DNA of 64,000 nt from Siderastrea siderea (Eukaryota; Cnidaria; Anthozoa; Scleractinia; Rhizangiidae): positions 13,438,583 to 13,502,582 of the forward strand of contig OZ034979.1 of NCBI GenBank assembly GCA_964030785.1, given 5' to 3'. The position numbers and the translations under genes were made by a program. This document shows, one piece after another, positions 36,814-49,600 of this stretch. Below the pieces are notes generated by a model that ran no database searches, was not told the DNA's origin, and was given only the letters and a program-made list of their open reading frames with translations. How positions within the stretch are numbered: position 1 is the stretch's first letter; every line of letters starts with the position of its first letter.

Positions 36814-38589
36814 GAACTCTTGGGAGTATGTATTCCCCACGTCGTGTGTACGAATTTCAAAGAGTCCGAAGTGTAAAAAAGAAATTACACGAAAGTTATG
36901 TCAACACACTACGATTTTAATAAATGATTCAATATATGAATTCATATATAATGATTTAATCTGAATTAATAAAAATAATGTACAAGATTACACTCTATTT
37001 TAAAACCTAGATAATTATATTAATCTGTTTGCACACAATTCATAGTCCTCACCGTATCCAAGGTTTATATTTGTAATACTTGTTTTACACGGAATTCTGC
37101 AGGAAGAATATATATAAATTGGGTAGAAACTAACAACACCCGAACAGCTTGTCAAATCGTTTCGATTCCCACTTTTTCGGTAACATTTTTCCCCCAAACT
37201 TTTTTTTTCTTCACACTCTAGATTGTTTGATATATCTATTGATTTTTTTATCTATCTATAATACTAAATAACGGCGAAATTAGGAAGCAATATTGCCAAA
37301 ATCTATTCTAATTAAGACTGGGTATTCAAACCTGTGCCACGCTTAACATTTTTTTTCATGAATTATTAATGCCTTTAAGAACTTTCTTTTATTATTATCA
37401 CACGTTACCGTACAAAAAGTCTGGAAGAACTCGACACAGCTGTGGAAACACCGGGCTTGTGTTCAGACAGCTTTCCTCTCGCACAAACTGGGCTTTTCTT
37501 GTTGTTATTTTCTTTCTTATTGTGGCTACCGTATTGGCTACTCTTTCAATAATAGCTAATCTAAAAAGCGCTAAAAATCCACCTGTAGCTTACAACTCAA
37601 TGAAAACACGAAAGCGTTTTCTATTTAAATTTTCTTCGTTATTACAAAACGATGTTACAAAAAATTCGCATATGAAATATATATTTCAACGTGAAATTTG
37701 CGATGAAAGTAGTATTTAAACATGTACAAGACATTTGGTTTTAAAATATAAATCGGCATTGCTAAGTTTAGCTCTTACTAATAATGATAATAATATTTCT
37801 TGTCATGTAATTTGCGATGAACATAGTACTCTTGAAAACCCGCGAAAGAAGAATATACATGGGCATAACATGGATTATGCAATTTGTTACTGTAAGAAGT
37901 CTTACAAATACAATAAGTACGTTGTCGCTTATAATCCATAGGGAATGGCAGACGTGAACGGAAATCGGATCCGAGTTCTATCCCTCGGCCTTTAAGTCCC
38001 AACTACCACTTTTGCCAACCTTGTATGATACAAGCTACTTGTATGATACAACAAAAGACTATCTAGATTTGCTACTGAGGAACGAAGACTTGCTATGACT
38101 GTCTTGTTGGCCACAATACTGTGCCAGACGCTTGAGTACATCACTGCAACGGGGCTTTAATGTGCTGACGGTCCACACTGCGTATCAGTCACGTGGACAC
38201 GAGCCTGACACTACTCATATCAGTCTGCTATTTTTGATGAAATGAATAAGTGTGGTGTAAACAAAGCGATATTGTCCGAAGTTTGCCACCAATAGCATTC
38301 TCTGACACCGGAGATGAATCAGGGACTTCAGGATGTTTATTCGCTGTAGAAAAAATGAAGCAATGTGGTTTTCAGCAACCGTTTAAGAACCGCACATGTT
38401 ACGCTTTCTTCCACCACGCTGTAACACAAGACGGCAGTGGAAATACACAAAATCTGGTCTGCCTATTAGATGACAGCCCATGCACGGTAAAATGTTAATG
38501 ACCCTCGAAAGTGACGATAGTTGAAGGGCTGCAATATCAAAACCTAGGCCAAGTGAAAACGTGCAAATTTTCATGGGCCGAACCCAATG
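36814..38589. other. AT-rich stretch; one frame with a membrane segment
   Basis: A plus-strand frame at 37369-37719 contains a strong hydrophobic segment (FLVVIFFLIVATVLATLSII) after a basic region. It has no recognised family, and the surrounding codon pattern is AT-driven, so it is not called as a gene. Nothing else in the stretch is supported. Confidence 0.35.
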
Positions 38590-38688
38590 TAGCCTCCCAC
38601 GCAGTCGTTTTTAGGGGAGCCATAATACCCTCGTCTTGTGGGGAGGAGGGTAATACGACTCCCCTAAAAACGACTTTGTGGGAGGCTA
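38590..38688. mobile_element. 99-bp palindromic MITE
   Basis: TAGCCTCCCACGCAGTCGTT at the left is matched by the reverse complement at the right (AACGACTTTGTGGGAGGCTA), with CTCCCCTAAAAA/TTTTTAGGGGAG inside. The whole element can form a hairpin. Confidence 0.85.
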
Positions 38689-39607
38689 AACCTAATGCAA
38701 ATTAGCAAAAACAATACCTTTATATAGAACGTTTTAATTAAGGTTTAAGAGAATAAACTAAGTTTAACAGACGGGCTTTACGATCATACAAAATAAAGAT
38801 AACTCCAACAATGACCTGTTCTTTGGGCCCAAAAACAATGGCATAAGGATTCATCCACAGACGTCTAACATTGTAAACTAATTGCAATTTTTAAGACGGC
38901 GATGCTGTACAATAATGACGGCCAGTTGAAGAAAATAAAATTCTGGCGCCGTCGTTATAACGCAGGATTCCGTCTCAAAATCGCAATTGGTTTCATATCA
39001 CGATTCAACCAATTTTCGGGCAAAACAAAAGCGAACCTGAAATTTCCCAGCACTGTTGAAAGATACTTCTTACAAGTCGCCAAGTGCTCTACGCGAACGG
39101 GATCCTAAATATCCCTCATAACGCGGACACGACGAGCTTTCGTCCAAAACGTTTCCATAAACGTGACTAGCAAATCAAAAACCACTTTGAACCTCAACTT
39201 TTCGGTGATGTGGATTGTAAAGTTGAACATCGCTTTCCCTTATCTTTCTTTTATCTGTTGAACATCGATTTCCTTTATCTATCAAGATTTCTGGCCATTC
39301 TTAGGAAACAAAACTGAATTTTGTTTTGAACGGGAGGACCCAAACAAAAAGAAGCGTAAAATTTTCAACAAATAACTCGCTCGCTTTTGACAAGACATAC
39401 GTGGTTATGTTGACGTCACAAAAACAATCAAAAGACACTGAGAACAGTGTTGCTATGTTGACAGACGTCCAACGAATTCGTTAGGGTATTTCTAACGGGT
39501 CTCGTTTTAACGAGAGGCAGCAATAATTTCCAACACTTAGATTGGTGGGTTCATGTAAAGCCCATTATCTTATCATTTCCGTTGGCTGTGTGAGTAAGGC
39601 GCGGTAC

Positions 39608-39762
39608 CTGGTTGCTCTGTAGACAAGCGATCATCAGGTCAGTGAGTATAACCACTCCAGTCCTCCCCACACCAGCCGTGCAGTGAACAACCACTGGCTG
39701 CACCTCTTGACCATGCCTTAGGCTAACTGTTTGCCTTGCAGATTCTAACTCTTCAAGGAATT
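39608..39762 (-). CDS. PTPN14/PTPN21-like: PTP exon with catalytic loop
   Basis: It encodes FLEELESARQTVSLRHGQ and PVVVHCTAGVGRTGVVILTD, containing the nucleophilic cysteine and arginine of the HCx5R motif. It is bounded by an acceptor TTTTATAG and a donor CAG/GTACC. Confidence 0.9.
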
Positions 39763-40576
39763 CTATAAAAGCACGGGAATGTAGAATATTAACACTGATT
39801 CTATGAATAGCTTACACTAAAGAAGCCTGATTCGTTTCTCTCTAACAGAGAGACTGCCTAAAATTAACACTAGATTATCAGAAGTGCTGATATTTGTGAT
39901 CACTTATGACCACTATGTAAAATACAATTAAATGCATTTTGTTTTTACCAATGACAAGGCATGTGACTGAGACATCGGTGAGCCGTCTCCACTGCGCACT
40001 ACAACTTTTGTGTGCAAAAAAACAATTTCAAATGGCACCTTCTGACTTCCATGGAGGAAGATGGCAAGTTTGGTTTATCTTCAAATCCCAAGAAACTTTT
40101 TCTTATTATGTAATATAAGGTATCTCCCAAGCATGATTGGGAGATACCAAGATTTATTTTCATGACCTACAAGGCGCTTCATGGTCTGGCCCCTACATAT
40201 CTATCGGAACTGCTGACTGTCTATAAGCCATCCCGCTGTTTACGCTCTGAAATCTCTAATCTACTCGTAGTCCCAAAATGTAGAACAAAATTCTACAGAG
40301 AAAGAGCCTTTGCAGTTGCAGCTCCTACATTATGGAATAAACTGCCTAGTGAGATTAAGAACTCTGAATCTGTAGCTGCTTTCAAAACGAGTTTGATAAC
40401 CTTCCTTTTCAAGAATTAATCACTATTATTATGTTAGTTTCTCGCTTTGAATAATTATTGTAAATTAGTACAGATTTAGCATATATGTTTTTTATTGTAA
40501 TTAGTATTAGTGAGATTCTTTTTATCAGCATAATTGTAAGAGCACTGAGACTGTTTAAGTGCTCCTAAAGCCGAAA

Positions 40577-40612
<36 letters not shown>

Positions 40613-40633
40613 TATTATTACTATTATTATTAC

Positions 40634-40688
<55 letters not shown>

Positions 40689-43600
40689 TCGCGGCGAAAT
40701 CTTTTAAACGCCATGGCACTTGACATAGCATTTGATTTTCTTGTTAGGAGAAAAAAGCGCGAGACGATGGTTATCCATGGTCAATTCAAGTTCATCATTT
40801 CTTTTAAAATACTGGGCGGCATTTGATAGTTTTTTTAATGAACAATGATCAGTATTTTGCACGAATTCCCATCGCTTCGGGACGTCCTTTCTGTCGAGAT
40901 TTTCAAAAGGAAATAAGTCAAGTTTTCAGTCTCAAGATTTTAAACTCAAGCTCAGCGGGGTTTGTCCATTGCTAAGGCAACGTCCTGTGACACGCCATTC
41001 AGCCCTGAACAGTTCAACGTCCCTCAGACGTGTACTTGGTACTAAGAGAAGAACTAACGGCATTCCTTGAATGAAGGGCTGTGTATACACCAGGAAGCTA
41101 CAATCATTGTCACTATATTGGAACAACGTCAGTACAGTTCTGTCTACCTCTCTCTCCCACTAGGCAATGTTGTGAAAAAAGTTTCAACCAAAATGAAATA
41201 GATGAAGACAAGCCCTCATAACACTATGCAACATTGAATAAGGGTAGGAGGGGAGGGTGTTCAAACCACTTATGTCACTGACTGTAGCACTGAATTACGC
41301 ACGTATCTGTTCAGGTGCTTAACCGAAACCTTCCTTCAGACCCTCTCGTGTTCTTTCAATGCGATTAGTTACGTCATAATTAAACGACCAAAAATGTAAT
41401 TTTATAAATACAAATTATACGCGAGGAATTTAAGGAGGCCTTGTCAGGTTTTAACCTACCCTGCGGTATCCAAGAATAAGAGGTATACTCACCAAGGAAG
41501 TTCTTAGGATCGTGTGGTACACCATGATCAGGCCAATCGGTAAAGTGTAAATGACAAATGACTCTCCTGTGCTTGGAAGAGGCTTGTACTAAGGACAATG
41601 TTCGCACCTTATAAGATGGCGTATCCCGGATGGACACTGTTTCTATCTCAAATGAACCAAAGCATGTTTTGCACCCAGGTGAGTCCTCTGACCAGTAAGG
41701 ATAACAGGCGCACTTGCTGTTGATCTAGTTTTAGAACATTCAAAACTACCATTAAAACACAAAATCAAGCAAAATATTCAAAGTCAGTTTCTTAAAAAAT
41801 ACATCATCAGACTAGTCAGACTTTTAGTAACGTTCTTTCATAACGAGTAAATGCTATTGGATCGGAACTTGACTACTTACTGGGACCTCCGTTTGTCAAA
41901 AAAGCAATTACAGTCGAGCCAGGTCAAGCGTACCTCCATAGAATAAAACTTTGAAGTTGATTATTGCAATACTGATTTCATTATTTGTTCCAATAATCCG
42001 CTTTTCAAACGAAGAATGAAATATTCAAACTGAAACTCGATACTCGATTTTTGATTCGATTTATTCATGCGACAGAAACGTTGGAATTTGACAGGTTTCC
42101 TGATTTGCATAAACCGCTCTCAACGCAATCACCTCCTTTCAGTCCCATCAAAATGCTCAAACTTTTTTCCGTGTTCTGATTTGTTTCAAAAAGCTGGCAG
42201 TGGAGAGAAAAGAGGAGAAAAATTTTAAAATCAGATGACCTTTGAAATAGAGTTCGCGAAAACCTGTTAATTCCCATGTGCCTGAGGCATGACGTCATGC
42301 ATTCGTCCAACCAATATTCGGCTAACGGATTGAGTTTCATTAACTATTTCCACTCGAACAATCCTCATTCAGCGGATAAACCGCATGCTAACATCGATAG
42401 CGATTTTATTTATCACTTAGTTGATCAACCGAAACCATCGTAAGCAAAAAAAAAATACACGTAAAAGAAGACGACGCGCGCTGACAATTCGTTGCTCTCC
42501 TCGGGCTTTGCATTCGAATTCTCTGTTTCTATTCTTGCTACTGTTGCTATTTGCCATGCACTTCAATGGCTTTAACAGTTGTACAACGGTCAAAATACCT
42601 GTTACCACGGCTATTTGCCACACATATCACTGCAAAGTTGTACTACAGTCAAAATAGATAGCTGTTACCCTGGCTATTTACCACACATATCACTGCACAG
42701 TTGTACTACAGTCAAAACAGCTGTTACCCTGGCTATTTACCACACATATCACTGCACAGTTACACTACACTCAAAATAGCTGTTACCCTGACTATTTACC
42801 ACACATATCACTCCACAGTTGTACTACACTCAAAATAGCTGTTACCCTGGCTATTTACCATACATATCACCCCACAGTTGTACTACAGTCAAAATAGATA
42901 GCTGTTACCCTGACTATTTACCACACATATCACTCCACAGTTGTACTACACTCAAAATAGCTGTTACCCTGGCTATTTACCATACATATCACTGCACAGT
43001 TGTACTACAGTCAAAATAGATAGCTGTTACCCTGGCTATTTACCATACATATCACTGCACAGTTGTACTACACTCAAAATAGCTGTTGTTACCCTGGCTA
43101 TTTACGATACATATCACTCCACAGTTATACTACAGTCAAAATAGCTGTTACCCTGACTATTTACCACACATATCACTCCACAGTTGTACTACAGTCAAAA
43201 TAGCTGTTACCCTGGCTATTTACCACACATATCACTCCACAGTTGTACTGCAGTCAAAATAGCTGTTACCCTGGCTATTTACCACACATATCACTGCACA
43301 GTTATACTACAGTCAAAATAGCTGTTACCCCGACTATTTACCACATCTATCACTCCACAGTTGTACTACAGTCAAAATAGCTGTTACCCTGGCTATTTAC
43401 CACACATATCACTCCACAGTTGTACTACAGTCAAAATAGCTGTTACCCTGGCTATTTACCACACATATCACTCCACAGTTGTACTGCAGTCAAAATAGCT
43501 GTTACCCTGGCTATTTACCACTCATATCACTCCACACGTGCGACGCAAAAGCAAGCGCAAAAGAAGTGCAAGCGCAGGCGACGCTCACACGTCGAACGCC

Positions 43601-46600
43601 AACGCAAGCGGAATGAGATACGCACGCACATTTCAGTATCTCAAGATGGCGGCAATCTTGTTTCCAGAGTCCGCGTTACCCTAGTAGACCAGCAATCGGG
43701 AACAAGAACTCTGGAAACGAGATCAAAGATGGCGGACGAGTCGATTTTTTTAAACAATTAAAAAAAATGTTTTAATAAAACATTTTAAAAAACCGTTTTG
43801 TTCCCCTGCTTCTTTAGCCACATCAGTCCATGCAAGTTGTTTTCTTCAGTTTTTCTCTGAAACCAGCGCAACTTTTGTCGTAAAGAACTGGATAATTCCT
43901 AACGCTCTCTGCAAGTTTTTTATCAGATGTCACCCTGGAGGACGCCACCCTGGTTTGAAGGTATGAAACGACTATTTTTCATCTTGCGTGCGTTTGCCTT
44001 CGCGTTGCCCCGGTTCATACGTGTGAAATGCAAACGCGAGCGCAAATGCAAGCGCAAGGAAATGAACAAAAATCCCATTTCTTGCGTTGCCGGTTGCGCT
44101 TCCATTTGCGTTGTGGTAGTTTATTTGCTTGTACTTCCATTTGAGATTGCGTTTGTGTCGCTCGTGTGAAGCAGCCTTTAAGGTACCTTGTCGTCAGTAG
44201 CAGCAACTATTATTCGAACATTTTGCTCCCAGGCCATCTGCCAGAAATCAGCCGCTGTGTTTTCCATGGGCCCTTGGGTCGCAATATAACGGTATGTTCT
44301 CGTGCCCACGTCCAGCTGCAACGTGTGTAGAATGTAGAAGCAATTCAGCAAAGGGAAGAGTAACCTGCACTCATTAACACTGTCTACACTGAGATTTAAC
44401 CAGTAAATACAGGAAATGTAACAAGAGCTAGTTTTTGCACTAGTTGTGTTGACAGCAGACAGAATCGACAAAAAGCAAGTATTGGACCAGATAACGGTAC
44501 CGCCTTAGCAAAGATCTTTACCTTGACAAAGTCCGCATTGATGTAGTCACTACCATTTGCGTTGTTTCGAGGGTTTAAACGAACTCGAGTCTCCTGTCAA
44601 ATTACAAATAAAAAATGTCACGAGGAAAGCGCCCCTCTAGTCTAAATAATAATAAAAAAAGTGAAGTAAAAAGTGAAGCTGTAGCTGCTGTAGCTCAAGT
44701 TCAGAGATGGTTTGTTGTTCGTTTGACACTAGCTGGAACAACTCCCAAATGGGCAACAATGGTAGCAAGTGTTCCATCATCGTCGTGAAAACCTTAGTCT
44801 TAAAATACCAAACATTTCTTTAACATAGTCTGGAGAGCACACATCAGTAATCTCACCTCATATGGAACTACATCTTTGTATCTGTTTTTCTCAACGTTTC
44901 CTTCACACTGAGCACTAGCAGCAGTTAGCTTCTACAAAAGACAATTATTGAGCTTGTTTGGTTTAACAACAAAGGGACTAGGTCAGGTTAATTTGCTTGC
45001 TCTTAATAAATAGGCACGCAATTACAGAATTCGTGGGTCCAAATGCTGAATTCCGTCATACACACAAATGACAAATTCATGCATACAAATGCCAAATGAG
45101 TCAATCAGGAAGTATTTCTCAGCAGTGTAAGGCGGAACTTCAAAAACGTGATTTTTGTTGGCCAGTGCAGTGCATTAAAATCTTGTCCTCATACACTTGA
45201 TCATTGCGGTTTTCCAAGTATTATCAAATATTTTTGTCTTAGAGTGAATAAAATAAAAACAATTTATTACAACAACAACTGATTACGTTACAAATTTGTG
45301 GTTCCACCCGCAAATTAGCTTGGGCTATTCGAAGCGGGTGGAAACTATAACAACAAAAATAACAAAGGGCAAAAAATAACTATAATTATCGAATTATGTG
45401 TAAAACTGCTTAACACTCCGCTCAGGAAGAAGAGAAATTAAATTAAGAAGATTTAAATAGCTTTAAATGAAATAAGAACAAATTCGCGGGCACCAAAGAA
45501 AGTAACTGACATAAAAATATACGCTTATTAACAGTAAAGTTATACAGATTAGAATTATAAGATGTTTGAGGCAAGCCTGTCTATTATCGAGGATGCGCTC
45601 AGATATAATCGTCTTGCCCACAAATATTTGATTAACAAGTCTACGTAGTTCCTTTTGAAAAGCACTTTTTAATTTCCGGAGGAATGACGTTCCATAGTTT
45701 AGCATCCAAATCGTCGTCGTTGTTGTTGTTGTCACAGCATTGCCAAATCATTTATAAAATCTCGTTTGTGTTTAGTATCACAATGAAAAATTGAGGAAGA
45801 AAGATTCATATGATGCAATCCAGGTGAGGCATGACACTTACCGAGGACATTGTAACAAGTGAATGATATTGAAAATTCAAACATAAATTGTTACGTTTCG
45901 AGTCTCAAAAAAGGTTTCGTCATCGACGTTTCGGGCATAGCTCTTCTTTGTCGTGCATGAAAGATTTTTTACACTTCAACGTAACACTTTATGTTTTAAT
46001 TTTCGGCATATCACTTAATTGTTGTGCTCTGATTGAGTACCACAATACTCATCTCATTCCGCCGCCTCACCTTTTGGAACGATTTTTAACACCTAACCCT
46101 CGTTCAAGATATTTTTTCTAGCTCTCCAAACTTCTAGTAAAAGTATCCTTTGTTTTGTTTTCTAATTGAGTATCACAATACTCACCTCGCTCCGACGCTC
46201 AACCTTTTGAAACTCCGTGAACACCTGACCCTCATTCAAGAGTTTTTCCAGTTCTTCGAGCTTAAATAAAAAAATTTCATCGTTGGAGTTAAGATAGGTG
46301 TTTTTACCAAACAGGACCCATTAAAAAAGCCTTTGTCCTTAAAACCCCCATCCCTGATCCACGAATGGTTGCGTGGCCTGTGTTGCCATGTGCTATCCTC
46401 TATTTGACAAACTTGCTTAGAATTCAATTTTCACATAAACTACGTATATCGACTGCTGTTTGCTTGACGTCTACCAAAAGTCGATTTTTCTGTCTTAGCT
46501 TCGCTGTAGATGAAATTCTTTAGGTAATGTAACTTTGGCCTCAGGACCAATAGCTTCGACTGATTGTAATATGTTGCTGTGTCGATACCTGAGCTTCTCT

Positions 46601-49600
46601 TGACAATGGCAGATCTTCTTCATCAAAGTCAAGTTCTTCGCCTTCCTCTAAGTCGGAGTCATTTGACGTGCTATAACCGCTGGTCCTACCAGTAACTTCA
46701 CTTGAATTATCAGCTCCAAGCTGATCCAAGTTTAATGACACCGGACGAGAGGGCCTACAGAAAAAAGGAGTACTTGTTCAATTCAAACTCTCCGAGGATA
46801 CCTTATTACATAGTTTAAAAAACGACAATTGCTATGCGTACCTTTTGGTTTCAAGGGGGCATAGCAAACTAAAACACGTAAAATCAAATGGGGACTGTTA
46901 TGCAATGCACGTGAAAATTCCCAAAATCTTTCAACTATCGTTGTATATTGTGCCAATGAGTGCTCCAACAACTCTTTATTAAGCTATTTTAACCCTTTAA
47001 GCCCCAACAGTGATCAGCATCGATTTTCTCCTCATCATATCTGTGCACTATAACACATACAGGTCATGAGAATTTAGAAATGATGACCAGAGATGAATTG
47101 TCTTGATGTTTAAACAAGTTCTCCCAGCTAGCAATCGCTAGTAATCAATAAAATGTAATGAGATCAGTGAGGAAAATTTGTATGAAGATGTCGCGACTTA
47201 AAGGGTTGAACAATCTGTCCACATAATTTGTCTATAACAGCACTATACTGCTATCGTATTTAAACGTGGTGGTTTCAGTCTACATACATTATGCACTAAT
47301 TTTTTACCTACATACACTACATTGCGCACTACTTGCAAGCATTACTACTAAATTATTGCTACATAGAGTTACTGCGTAGAATTTTGAAGATAACGTAAGC
47401 AGCAAACTACGTAGTCGCATCACTGGAAAAATCTGCTTAGCTATTAGCAGCTCTGTTTTAACTATTAACTGCACAGAATACGCGTCATGCCTATGTAAAT
47501 TGGACAGTACACGCCAGAACGCGTATTGTAATAGGACAGTTCCACTTCAATGGGTTCTTTTTCATGATTCTAAAAAACTTGTTTTGTCATTCACAACAAC
47601 CCTACCGCTATGGTTTCCTCGAATATTGTTATAGATACGATTAATTAGTAACAGGAATTCGTGTCGTCCAATTGTCTGTAATCATACTCGTGATTATCCA
47701 AATCGGGACTTCGTTTAGTCACTAGACAGTATGATTACAAACCGAAATTGGACTCCACTCAGTCCTGTTACCATAATTAATTATGGTGTAAACCACACTA
47801 GGCCCCTACACAGACAAGGACAAAAAACATAGGCACACAATGCGTGCAGAGCCAATGACGTTTTGTTCCGCAATAGGGTGAAACCTTTGGGTCTTACAGC
47901 ACTGCATTGTGGTCCCACCAGTAACCTAGCCCCCTCAACCATGCCTTCCCTTCCCCGCTTGCGGTTCGCCAGAGCAAGGAATCAGCATAATTAGTTATCA
48001 TACAAACCGGGTAACGAGCAGCGTGACTACGTGAAGTTAATTATAGTATGACATTAAAATTGCACACAAAGTAAATAAAGCTCTCGGTTTCTTAAATTTT
48101 TTATGTTTTCAAGTCGTGAAAGGCGTGGGAAAACTAGACAATACTTCTAACCCGAACCACTCTCTAAGCAGGCCTAGGCTATCCCGGTTGCGTTACTGTA
48201 GTAACTTCTCTACTTATCTCTTTGCACGTGACCTCGCGCCTGGATCGATTTTTTTTCCTGGAACTGGCGAAGAAAATATGGTTGTGGACGGAAGCAACCA
48301 TAAGCCACTAGTTCTGCTATGTTTGGCGTTTGGCGTTGTTGTACAAACATGAATTCAGAAAAAAAATTACCTGTAACTGGCTTTAGTTTCATAAATACAA
48401 CAAGAGACTATAGACAGCATCCCGGGTAATTATCAAGTGTGTTATAAAAGAAAACAAAGACAACAAAGGCCACTGCTGACCAGGGTGCATTCCGTGTACG
48501 TCCCACGCCGAAGATACGCCAAGAGTTTCGAAGTTGCACGCCAAGTGGCCGCCGAGGCGCCGACGCCAGCAACCTCGTCCCCAGTCCCCAAGCTAGGCAC
48601 TCTCCTCTTCCCGCCGCGAATGCAAAAGAGAGGCGAAGTAACGAGGACAAGAAAGTTGATGGACTAAAAACTTATGGTTCGGTTTATTTGCTCATGTTTA
48701 TAATTACTAGTACAACTTACTAACATCACTACAAATCTGCAGACAGTGACAAGGCAACGAGGCAATCTTCAGAGCTCTCAGGTTGATTTGTCGCCAAAGA
48801 GTGAGATTTTTGACGGCGTGGCCGTCTACTGTGACGCGAAAGGCGTCACATTTCTAGGGGGATTTGGGGGCATGCTGCCCCAGAAATTTTGAAAAATTGA
48901 AGTAGCTAAGACGTGTTTTCCTTTATTATGAGCGGAAATGCGATCCTTCGAAAGGAACTATTTAGATCCCAGATTTTTCTTTTAAATTGACTAATATCAA
49001 CTCTTTCTTAACATTCCGACTTATCCAGAAGTCAAATTAACATGTCATATCGCTGAAAAACAGGAGTTTCTTCTACATGCTGTCACTCTGATGCTCTTTG
49101 TTGTAGTTGTAGTTCCAAGTAGCTTTCTTGGCACTGACCAACTAATCTGCAGGTGGTTCAAAAGATGACTCCTTGTTGGCCGTTTTGATAGTAAGTAGAG
49201 AGGCCAGTGTACCATCCATCTGGAGAAAGGCCGAAATGTTGTTTTGTTTTTCCTCATTAGAGAAAAAACTCTCTCTTCACCGGCATTTCAATGTGGTAGA
49301 ACAAGAACTGCACGAGAATTTCAATTGTTAGAAAGCGTTGGAAGCCGGTACAAAGGGAACATGGAATGAATTATTCCCAGAATGATGGTTCATTAGGGAG
49401 TCACTTAACTTAAGCAGCAATCTTCTGCCTCAGAATGAACTGTTTAAATCAAAAACCTTAAATGCGTGAGAAATAATACTTCTACCGTGAGGACGTAAGA
49501 TTGCATTCGTTTGCGTGAGTCTCACGCTCAATGCGTGAGACTTCAGAGCTCTGAATCTTTAAGTACCAAACTGTCGTATCAACGAGACGTAAACTGACTC

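Larger units (their letters stand above)
39763..41492 (-). other. Intron with LINE tail and ATT repeat
   Basis: The intron carries the 3' end of a non-LTR element (40087-40570) and an ATT array. The rest shows no feature. Confidence 0.6.

Noticed and set aside
37369..37719. 116-codon frame with a membrane segment
   Set aside because: There is a hydrophobic run but no signal of family, promoter or splicing in AT-rich DNA; not enough to call a gene.
42579..43761. Open frames of 60-110 codons in the minisatellite
   Set aside because: They arise because units of 60 bp keep frame; units of other lengths break it.
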